From Clostridiaceae bacterium (GTDB lineage: Bacteria; Bacillota; Clostridia; Acetivibrionales; DTU013), in contig JAAZKL010000021.1 of NCBI GenBank assembly GCA_012799845.1, positions 1-11,556 on the forward strand: a DNA stretch of 11,556 nucleotides, given 5' to 3'. The translations under genes were made by a program, and so were the position numbers. Within the stretch, counting starts at the first letter, position 1. Every line of letters begins with the position of its first letter. The notes below the pieces were generated by a model. That model worked only from the letters and a program-made list of their open reading frames with translations. It had not been told where the DNA came from and ran no database searches. Positions 1 through 9,700 of the stretch are shown piece by piece.

Positions 1-11
1 CCTATATAGGG

Positions 12-611
12 GTGCCATGGTACTTCTGCCTCGGTATCGCTGTCATCGCGTTTATCTTCTTTGCGGTGAGCATCATACGCTACCGGAGGATCATAACCGC
101 ATTGGGCAAAACGGACAGCACCGATGCGGACGAAGCTGCGGCAGAGGCTGACGATATCGTGCTCGAACCCGATGAGATCCTTGTGGACACGATACCGGCC
201 GTTATGAGATACGGAGCGACCAGGAGCGTCGATGTACTGGGCGTCGGCGTTGTCCGTACTCCCGAAAACGCGCTTCTTATAACCAATAAGGCTGTCTGGG
301 CGCTGACAGTCCCAATGCCGGGGCAGCACCAGGTAATATCCGGCGCTGACGTCGGCCAGTGGCAGTGGATGACCGCATACAAGGAGATCGCAGACAAGCT
401 TCAGGATATGGTATCGTCAATGCCCCTCCAGGCTCTCCTGGAGCAATGCAGCGCAAAACGCCTGATGGGGCTCCCGGAAATCAAACGGGCCCGAACGCTG
501 CCCATGACATACGCCATTTCGCTTATGCGCAGCGATAAAAAGAAATTCGGATATTCAGTCAGGACACAGGAAGACTTCCTGAAAGCAAAGCGGATATTCG
601 GCATCAACTGA
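12..611 (+). CDS. Membrane-anchored protein of unknown function, 5' end possibly outside window
   Basis: I do not recognise this 199-residue protein. Residues 4-23 form one strongly hydrophobic segment followed by a basic cluster (RYRR), which predicts a single membrane anchor with the rest in the cytoplasm. Residues 35-58 are an acidic, Ala/Asp/Glu-rich linker. Residues about 60-120 alternate in a beta pattern (ILVDTIPAVMRYG, then NALLITNKAVWALTVP), loosely like bacterial PH-type domains; that is a guess from pattern only. The C-terminus (125-199) is helical and basic. The GTG start at 12 has no visible ribosome site, and the frame stays open to the left edge, so the true start, perhaps with another membrane helix, may lie upstream. 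Its TGA overlaps by one base an ATG of the next small frame (TGATG at 609-613), so it appears to be co-transcribed with the small frame and the giant gene. Confidence 0.75.
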   Translation: MPWYFCLGIAVIAFIFFAVSIIRYRRIITALGKTDSTDADEAAAEADDIVLEPDEILVDTIPAVMRYGATRSVDVLGVGVVRTPENALLITNKAVWALTVPMPGQHQVISGADVGQWQWMTAYKEIADKLQDMVSSMPLQALLEQCSAKRLMGLPEIKRARTLPMTYAISLMRSDKKKFGYSVRTQEDFLKAKRIFGIN

Positions 612-615
612 TGAC

Positions 616-622
616 AGGAGGG
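616..622 (+). promoter_or_regulatory. Strong Shine-Dalgarno AGGAGGG
   Basis: AGGAGGG stands seven bases before the ATG at 630, the best ribosome binding site in the left part of the window. It supports the start of the lipoprotein-like frame at 630 over the ATG at 611. Confidence 0.7.
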
Positions 623-629
623 ACCCAAA

Positions 630-761
630 ATGACGAGGATAACAGCCATCATCAGTATTCCTGCCGCTATCATATCGACAGCGCTTATGCTTACGGCCTG
701 CGGGCAGGCAGAGCGGGCGCGCTGGCGGTCAAAAACCTGGAAAATATACTCAGCGAGGTAG
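630..761 (+). CDS. Small lipoprotein-like ORF (43 aa), probably frameshifted
   Basis: This frame encodes MTRITAIISIPAAI... with a basic start, a hydrophobic core and a lipobox LTAC at residues 21-24 (Cys24 would be the lipidated residue, followed by Gly). That is a standard type II signal peptide. It has an excellent ribosome site. After Cys24 the frame soon becomes Arg/Trp-rich (RARWRSKTWKIYSAR) and stops at 759-761. The minus-one frame over the same bases instead reads ALAVKNLENILSEVEKK, a sensible amphipathic helix whose TGA overlaps the start of the next gene. The simplest reading is a short lipoprotein gene with one base missing somewhere in the GC-rich stretch at about 700-730, by mutation or sequencing error. 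A genuine 43-residue lipoprotein remains possible. Confidence 0.5.
   Translation: MTRITAIISIPAAIISTALMLTACGQAERARWRSKTWKIYSAR
755..759 (+). promoter_or_regulatory. Ribosome binding site of the giant gene
   Basis: GAGGT lies nine bases before the ATG at 769, inside the small upstream frame. It supports this start and suggests that translation of the small frame and the giant gene are coupled. Confidence 0.55.
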
Positions 762-768
762 AGAAAAA

Positions 769-3700
769 ATGAAAACAATAAAAAGTGTAATTAAATGGAT
801 CGGAACACAATTCCGCACGCATATCGTCCGTTCCCTGCTCATTACGGTTTCGTGCGCCGCACTGGTAACAGCGGGCATCCTTTGGGCCTGCGGCGTATTC
901 GAGGCAGCAGAAGCATTTTCTTACCTGCCTGACCGGGAATATATCCTTGCACCGGCGGAAAACCCGGAACCCCAGACCCTTGAAGAGTTGCTGCATGTCA
1001 CCGTCACAGAGCCGGAACTCGATGCGCTGCTTCGCAATCCGTCAATCATGGAGGAACTGCTGAAAGCCGAAAAGCTGACTGACGTTGTCGATTCGCGGAT
1101 CGCGCTGTACAACCTGCGAAGCCTTGACCAGCAGCTATCCGAGCGGATCGGGCAGATGCAGGAGCCGAAACCGGTTGCCTTCCTGTCAGCGAGAGAGCGG
1201 GGTTCTTTCGCCGAACTGCCGGGCACATCGGTCGACCCGTCAGGCATTTCGGCCCACCTTCCCGGGGCATCTTCGCCTAAAAGGGGCGTTGCGGTCCAGT
1301 TGAACGGCGAGTTCGCCGTGTCCGACCAAGCACTTTTATATCATAATGATTTGCTCAACAGGGCTAAGGAGAAGACCCGGGAATTGCTAAAACCAAAAGA
1401 ATACGGCGATCTTGAGTCGATGCCGTCCACAATAAATTTAAAGGGTATATGGCAATCGCCCGGCGAGGCGCTCATCCATATGACCCCCTCAGGCGACTGG
1501 CTTCCGGAGCAGGGCTACAAGCTTTACAGGAAGGTAAACGGCCAGAAAGTGCTGATCGAAGAAAATGCCGCGTCGCCCGCCGCAGGTTTGTCCGGAGGAC
1601 TCCAGATCTCCGATGCCGATATAGTACAGGAGCTCTTCAGGCAAGCCCGGCTGACGCCGGAAAAGCTCAGCACCCTGGGCATGACTGCAGAAGAGTTCAG
1701 GGATAAGGCTTATCTCGTGGACTCTCTTGAGCCCAAGGAGCGAATAAGCGGCAAAATCGACTTCCAGGCAATGAAGGAAGCACTGATCACCGTTCCGGCA
1801 AGCATCGAACAGAAAGTTCCCCTGACAGACCGTTTACACGGTTCTCCCATCTACATCCAGGACTACGCGTTTTCATACCAAAGCATCTTCACTGAGCTAA
1901 AATTCAGTATTATGAACAAATTCTCCCTCGTCAATGCCCAGCTCCCGACCGGCATAGCCACACTCGGGCTGCAGTTGGACGGCGGGACGAAACTGAATCT
2001 GGCAAAAGAAATCATGTCTGCCCGGCAGCAGATTACTACCCTTGCCTTCGTTGACGACGAATTTGCTGAAGAGGCCGGATTCCTGATCCGGGACGATCTC
2101 TCGGCGCTTAACCTGTCAAACGGCACGGAGATCCAGTATATCGCCGAAACGCCTGACGGCGGCGAGTCAACAGTTACCGTCACCCATGGAGCAGAAAAAA
2201 CCCTCACAAAACCGCAGGGGCTGATGGCCTACGGCATCGACGGCAAGGTGCCGATGCGCTGGGACGAACTGCAGGATGAGGAAGAAAGGAGCATCGTAAG
2301 CGGTTATCACATCGAACGCAAGCTTGACGGTGAAGCGGAGTTTACCAGGATCACGGATAAGCCCGTCGCGATCTCCTACATGCTCGATGAACACGATAAA
2401 TACTTCGAATCGCCGGTATTCTTCGAGGACAAGGTGAAAGACGGCCGCACCGCTGAATACCGCATCTATTCCATCGATGTGTTCGGCCGCAGGAGCGAAT
2501 ATTCTGACACTGTCAGCGTTACGGTCGTGCGGGTGACGCCGCCCAACGCTCCCAACATCGAATCGCCTGTGCTCTCCGGTATAAATCTGTCGATCGCGAA
2601 TCAGTTGCAGGTGCAGGGTTCTTCATCAACTGCAGGCATACCGTCGTCCAACGTGGTGCAGGTACAGACAGGCGGCGTGCAGATGCAGGAATCTGTTATC
2701 GGGAACGTTATCCAGCTTAACGACGACAAACCCGGCATCGTCCTGCCCATTTTCACTGATACGCCCGATACGGTGCGATTTACGATCTACCGCGCAAAGG
2801 CAGTCGGAGCAGGAAACTTCGGACCTCCGGAGATCCTGGCCGACATCCCTTACGACAACCCGCGCCCGCCGAAGCCGGAACCTATAAGCTTCACGGACGA
2901 GCCTGTCATAACCAGGCCGGATAGCCTGGACAACCTGGTCGTCTCCGAATCGTCCAATTTACAAGTACCTAAAATAGAAAAGAGAAAAAGTAAAAAAGGT
3001 GTACATATAGTCCTGCAGGAACACAGCCCCGTCCACCCCGACCTGGTCTATTTCGACGCGGACATCGAAAAGGGCTGCACATATAAATACTGGGTCTCTG
3101 CTTGGGACGAATGGAACAATGAAAGCGCATGGTCGCAATCGGTCACGATGGGCATCCCAACAGAGAAAGTGCCTGATATCCCGCAGGAGCTCGATATCGC
3201 AATGCACGTCCGCAGGCTTCCGGACCGCTCGGCCGCTCCCCCTGGGCTTATCAACAGCGGTCCGGTCCGTTATGCTGATATACCGGCGGCGTCACAGACC
3301 GGCACATCTGGCGATGTCGAATGGGGTCTTGACGGCATGGACGACTTCCCCGAAAGGTCCTACCCCGCCGGAACTGTCGTCGGGACGATCGAAAGCGCCA
3401 TAGCTGACAGGGCTCAAATCGGAAGCTTCCTGTCATATGGCGGCGTACCGAAAATAATAGACGCAAAGTACGGCAACCTGCCGGACCGCAAGTATATCCA
3501 CAAGTTTGTGGGAGTGATGGGCGAGGACCTTCTGCCCGGCGGCACCGCGATCCTCAGATGGCCTGCCTACAGCGGAGAAGGACTCGGGGGTTATGCTGTT
3601 TACCGCCCGCTGTTCACCCCGAAATCACTGGAGGAAATGCAGCAGATGTCCTACAGCGAACTGGTGGATATGGGCAGATGGCAGCTCATCACCGACGAGC

Positions 3701-6700
3701 CGATCACCCGGAACCAGCTTATGCTGAGCGGGCTCGATGAAACGCCCGGCAAGCTTTCGCTGTTCCTTGTCTGCCTTGAACCCGAGAAAAAGGATCAGGG
3801 GTATTCCGAGACGGCAATAAACTTGAGCCTGAGTGGGGAGCTTCCCGAGGGCGGCCATGTCATACTCAACTGGGAAAAACCCGATGACCCGCAGGTGCAG
3901 TATTATCGCGTTTATCGCAGCGAAGTGCCGACATTCGACGAGCCGATAGACGAAGCACAGCTTGAATGGACCCTGGTCGGCGACCGCATTGAACAGCCCC
4001 GCTTCACTCAAAGGGTGGAGCAGAGCTTTGCCCACTATTACTATTACAAGGTAACGTCGGTGTCGCCATGGGGCGTGGAATCGACGGTGGGAAAAGTACA
4101 GCGCTTCCGCGTGCCTTCCACGAAACCGCCGGAAACGCCAAACCTGCTTGTTCCGCTGTCGACCAAGGACGGCGTGAAGATAAATTTCTCGGCTGTGCAG
4201 CACTGCAGCCGCTACGAAATATGGCGCACAGCCATACCGGTGCTCTCGATGGAAGAACTCGACGAATTGGCGAAAGAGCATCCGGATCTGTATGAAGCCC
4301 TGTTCGGATCCCCAGATGATGATAACGAGGACTTCATCAATGATTATTTCGGCTCGCTGGGGGGAGATCTCGAACTTCATCAATCGCCGCTGCAGTCTCT
4401 GCCTACATCTATGCAGAACCCGTACGGACCGGATAAGCCAGGGTCAGCACGATCCGGCTCAGGATCCTCTCAGCCGGCGTCGATGCAGTTCGCCTCGGGA
4501 GCTTCTCAGCCTATATCAACACAGTTCACCTCGGGAGCTTCTCAGCCTATATCAACACAGTTCACCTCGGGGTCTTCTCAGCCTGTATCAACACAATTCG
4601 CCTCCGGCATGGCTGACGGGTTCCAAATTACGTCGATGCCGCTATTTTCAGGCCTTATCAGCCAGGAGCAGCTTATGCCTGTGGCAGCCGTTGCCGGAAC
4701 GCCGCAGACATCCGCAGTTACATCCCAGATCAGGACACTAAATCCTGTCGGCAAATTAAAAACGATTTCGAACTTTACCATCGAAAATGTCGAGAAGAGG
4801 CTTCGATCCCTCTCCCCCACTGCCAGGCTCATTGCGTTCAACGCGATCCTCGAAAAGTACGGGCCGCTTGCAGTGGCCGATTACTCGCAGCTAAGCTGGG
4901 AGATGAGCAGACGGGTAAAATGGGAGAAAGTAGGAGAACTACCTGCCAAGTACAACACGACAGAAACCGTAGATCCGGCTACCGGACTCCTGAAGCCGCT
5001 GTCCTTCACCGACACTACAGCGCATTACGGCATTTACTACCTCTACACGGTCCAGGCGTGGAACGACGACGACCTTGGCTCCACAAGGCCTGAGCCGGTG
5101 ATCGCAACACCGCGCCGGAACCGCCCGTTTGACCCCATCGATGGTTTGACAGGCGAGATTGTCGACGGGATCCCGAAGCTTACGTGGAATACTCCGAAAA
5201 TGGCATATGTTACGCTTGAAAAGTGCCTCGAAGATACCGTGGGTTATATCGTATACCGCTCGGATACAAGAGATGGTACGTATTACCAGGCAAGCCCGCT
5301 GCTCTTCCAGAACAGGTGGGCCGACACGGAGGCTGATGTAAACGCATTCAACTGGTATAAAGTCAAGGTACTCGATACCGGGGGATATCTCTCTGAATTT
5401 TCGGAACCGATACTCATACAGAAACCATTTGTTATCGACATGGTGACGGTCGTGCCCGAGGTCCACATCGACGTGACCGAAATGGCCGCAAAGCCAAAAA
5501 TAAGCTTTGACAGCGGCAGTTATACGACAGAAGAAGGCAGGAATTTTGAAGCTTCATACAGCCTTTCGGGCACAGAACCCATTACCGTCACTATGAAAGC
5601 CGTCAATGACAATGGCGTCGTAGTCAGCGGCTTTTCGTTGAACACCGCTATGCGTAAAGTGATAGCTTTACCCAGCCTCAAAGTCGGAACCTATAGAGTA
5701 ATGGTCACTGCCAAAAACAAAGCAGGCGAAAGCTCAGCTACGTTTACGCTTACGGTAAAGCCCAGGACCGAAGTTCCGGATATACCCCAGTTGCCTGAGA
5801 TCGAGGCGCCAAAAATAAAATTCGGCATAGGAACCTATTCCGTCTATGAAGGTACGGCGTATGAAGCCTCGTACAGCCTTTCGGGCTCAGAACCGATTAC
5901 CGTCACCATGAAAGCAACTGATGACAAAGGCAGCGAGGTCAGCGGCTTTACGCTGAACACTTCTTCACGCAGGGTAACGGCTTCATCAATACTCAGTGCC
6001 AGCACCTATAAAGTGACGCTCACGGCTAAAAACAGCGCGGGTGAAAGCTCGGCTTCGTTTACGCTTACGGTAAAACCCAAAATTGTCATACCTCCTGATA
6101 TACCCGAAATACCAGATAAACCTGAAATACCTGACCTGCCCATCGCCATAGCGCCGAAGATAGGCTTCAACGGCAGCAGATTTACAGTGGTCGAGGGCAC
6201 AGCATTCGAGACCACATACAATCTTACGGGTACGGAACCCATTACCGTCACTCTGACGGCAACCAACTCCAATGGCAAGGAAGTCGGGGCCTTTACACTG
6301 GACACTGCTTCGCGCAGGGTGACTGCTCCATCGAAGCTTCCGCCCGATATGTACGGTGTGACAGTCACGGCCAAAAACAGCGCGGGTGAAAGCTCGGCTT
6401 CGTTCACGCTCATGGTACAGGCCGCACCAAAGGGCGAACCCCCGAAGCTTTCCGACCGCGACGATGGTTACAGCATAAAGATGTATGTTTCTCCATTCGG
6501 CACGAACGATTTTACTACACAGTTCCGTGCGACAGGTACCGAACCGCTCACATGGTCCCTGGAACCATATAAGGAAACAGCAGTTCCTTCTGAGATAACC
6601 ATCGACAACAATGGGCTCCTGACAGTCAAACGCAGCATAGCGAAAGGCACTCACCGGTTTATTGTAAAGGTCAGCAATGCATTCGGCTCAGATTCAAAGA

Positions 6701-9700
6701 CGGTGTTCCTGGAAGTATCGTCCCTGCTCAGAACGCCAAGTTCGATCACACCGGAAGGTCTGGTGGCGATGAATACCCCGGTCGACACGGTCACCAGCCT
6801 TGTCGGCACGACCACCGACTCGGCTGACATGGGCACCAGTCCTGTCGATATGGTCGTTACCCCGGCTGGCACAGTCACCAGCCCTCTCGATATGATCACC
6901 GATGCGGCTGGCTCAGTCACCAGCCCTCTCGATGTGATCAATGACTCGGCTGACATTTCCGCCTCGCCGTCAACCATCCCAACGCTGGAACAGTATGATT
7001 TCATCAGCAGCAACATGCGCTGCATGAGCTTTACTATGACCGACGTCAAACTGAACAAAAGCGTATCCGGTTATTACGGCACGGCAATGCTCAGGCTCGG
7101 CGAGTCATCTGCAACATCTATACCGGTAAATATCATACAGGGCAAGATCTCACAGCAGGGCGGTACCGATACCTTGTCCGAAGGTACAGTTTACATCAAC
7201 CAGCCTGCTCAGCTGCCTGACATCGGTCTGACGCTGGTGTCCCTCAGCATCCTGCCTCATAAGAGTGAAGCGACAGTCTCCGGTTACCTGAGAAGCACGC
7301 TCACGGGCAGGAACCTCGCCGGTGACCTGTATGCTTTAAAATTTGAAGACGCGAAGCTCAACCTTGGCCTGATCGAAATCAGCGGGGATCTGCCCGATAT
7401 CCGTTACAAACAGTTGAAAATTTACAATACAAAGAAAATCAGGATCAATCTGAACGCTGCGCAATACCAGGGCAAAGGGCTGCTCATGTTTGAAGGCGCA
7501 GAGGTCTCCATGAAATTCCATCTCGAGACGCTCCGGAACGATGATTTGAAATTCGAGAATACCTATTCCCTCAGTTTCGATACGCAAGGCAGGCTGGACG
7601 GCACTATCAAAACCGGGACGGAACAATTCCTCCAGTTGCTGGTGCCGGGCGGCTCCGGGCTGAGAGTGCGGGAAGCAGAGCTCAGAATCGTCGACGGGGA
7701 GTTCAAATCCAACGGCAAGCTGTCAGGCAAGCTGGTGATACCATTTGAAAAAAGCACCACCACGGGTGACCTCGTACCCGGCGTCTATGCCGGCGCGCAT
7801 CCTGCGCACAGCCCGCTGGACGACTTTGCGTCAGGCGACAGCGACCTGTCAGAAGAAGAACAGGACGTTCTGAACAGTACACTTGTTCACTTTGGCTCAA
7901 GGGTGCAGCAGAACAGCCTTCTCATCCTGCCCAAATCCTTCGAACAGCAGGACAAATGCGCATCAGTCCCAATCTATCTGAACAACTGGAACGGCGAGGG
8001 TTTTGTTATCAACACAGCAAATATGGATAATGTGAGGGTGACCAACAGGAACCTGACCGGAGCGGAAAGTATAGGCGATATCGTTACAGGCGACTATATA
8101 CAGCGTCAACAGGCCCTTATCATCAGCGGAACCAACGATCAGCTCTCCTACATAAACGTGTCCGTAGACCTCAGCCGTACTGACAGTATTCCCAAAACTG
8201 ACAACGCGCAGGGTCAAACCGGCACTGCGGATATCCTGACTCCGAAGGAGACCGAAAAGCCTTTCTGGGTAGGTATCGTGTTCGGGAACGGGAAGCTGGC
8301 TCTGCCGTCGAAATACCTCCAGCAGGCGGACGGAGGCACAATCCGGTTCGACATGGCAAAAGGCGAAATGATCTACGACCTCAACGGCTTCAACTACCAG
8401 ACCTACCTGTACGGAAGCGACCCGGAGGGCGTTCCGGCCCAGTTCGGGGATAACCTGGGCGGCTTTAAGGATGTCCGGATCAAGGACTGCCTGCTGGACC
8501 TCTACGCCAACTCTGTCAATATCGAAATCAACGCAACGGTCATGGTCGATCTCCTGCAGCACAAAAAAGTCGAAGCCAGGCTCTACACCAACGACAGGGG
8601 AGAATTTGTCTGCTCGGTGGCGCCGACTAACGTCGCGCTGGCAAATGGCATCGACATGAGAATAGACGGGGGCTTCTTTGAAAAGAAAGGTATGCGTATA
8701 TACGGCCAGCTGACCCTGCCTTCCGAAGGCTTTGATGCGGTCGCAAAAGAGCCGCTTGACTTCATTGGCCTGACCATACCGAGCAGCCTCGATGATGTCA
8801 TCCTGGGCCAGGCTGCACCGAGCACAGCCTCCGCCATAGTTGAAAGGCCGGTGAAAATCAACTTCAAAGGGTTCCCGATGGAGGTTCGGGAATTTGACCT
8901 GAGATATATGCCCGGTTTTTCAATATTGACCGGTATGTCTGACAATTCGATCCGACTGACGCTGCGGGGTGCAACACAGCTTTCAGACAATATTGCGCTC
9001 TCACCCGGCGCGACCGATTCACTGGCAATAAAATTCAGCTTTGTGACACCTGGCACTCCGACTGCAGCCATGCCGGGACCAGCCTTACTGTACGATGAGT
9101 CAAAGTCAGAGCTCAACACCTCATTTGACGGCTGTATCGATGTTACAGCAAAGAAGCTCGTCCCAAAGATCCTGCCGGCGGGCAGCCAGACCGGCGGCCT
9201 TGTAGAATTCGAGACCGACGGGCTCGACCTCAATTTCCTGGGGCAGAGCCTCGAAAGCCTGCCGGTGAACACTAAAACCCGCTTCGGCAAGCAACCGAAC
9301 GGCAAATTCTATTACGCCGTCGGGCTGACGCCGCTGAACGGGCAGCCCATCAACTTCGGCGCCGGTGATATCGATAACTTCACGGGACTGGTCGCTTACA
9401 ACATGATCGTCGGCACGGATGAGCGCGGGAGGTATAATTTCCCCACGAATCCCAACCAGATGCAGGCATACATCAACGGCCTGCAGGTCGGCGGCGGCAA
9501 ATTCGTCGGCGGCATAAAGGGCGAGATGAGCGTCAGCGGCCTTTGTACGCTCAAAAACCTGTATTTCTGCTTTGAGCCCGGGCCGTCTGTCACCGCGGAA
9601 GGCGATCTGTACGTGCCGCTGAGCATAGAATCCATTTCCACGGGCAGGCCCGACAAATTCATGGGCAAGGCCGCTATCAGCTACCGGCACCCTGAACGTT

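Larger units (their letters stand above)
611..772 (+). other. Overlapping 53-codon frame linking its two neighbours
   Basis: A second frame runs from ATG 611 to TGA 772. It overlaps the stop of the first gene by one base and the start of the giant gene by four (ATGA at 769-772), the usual geometry of translational coupling. Its first ~30 residues (NSHHQYSCRYHIDSAYAYG) look non-coding, while the last ~17 (ALAVKNLENILSEVEKK) look real. It is either a coupled small ORF in its own right or the true 3' half of the lipoprotein gene that starts at 630. I favour the latter. Confidence 0.35.
1498..5440 (+). other. Fibronectin type III-like modules of the giant protein
   Basis: At least six modules can be traced by their C strand (a GYxIYR-type motif) and F strand (Y.Y.V.A.D..G..S type). 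They lie at residues ~244-265 (partial), ~494-597, ~664-804, ~925-1024, ~1028-1124, ~1125-1454 (interrupted) and ~1457-1557. Examples are YRIYSIDVFGRRSEYS, YKYWVSAWDEWNNES and YYYYKVTSVSPWGVES. Such modules are usually rigid spacers or carbohydrate/protein binding units outside the cell. The repeats are strongly diverged, so this array is old compared with the Ig-like repeats that follow. Domain edges are approximate, judged by eye. Confidence 0.7.

Noticed and set aside
1..10. Perfect palindrome CCTATATAGG at the left edge
   Set aside because: Ten bases, AT-centred, inside or at the start of an open frame; no partner site to support an operator.
729..737. Programmed -1 frameshift at TCA AAA ACC joining the small frames
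   Set aside because: It does not fit the X XXY YYZ rule in the zero frame, and no downstream structure is obvious; a simple indel explains it better.
3625..4383. Long minus-strand frame (252 codons) opposite the giant gene
   Set aside because: A shadow of the plus-strand codon pattern; Arg/His/Phe-rich, no plausible start or domain, and the plus strand codes clear fibronectin-like modules here. Other antisense frames (5986-6654, 8583-9305, 9121-9846) were set aside likewise.
4292..4741. 149-codon plus-strand frame with SSPRELLSLYQH repeats
   Set aside because: It is the other-frame reading of the 36-bp tandem repeats; the repetition comes from the DNA and not from a second gene.
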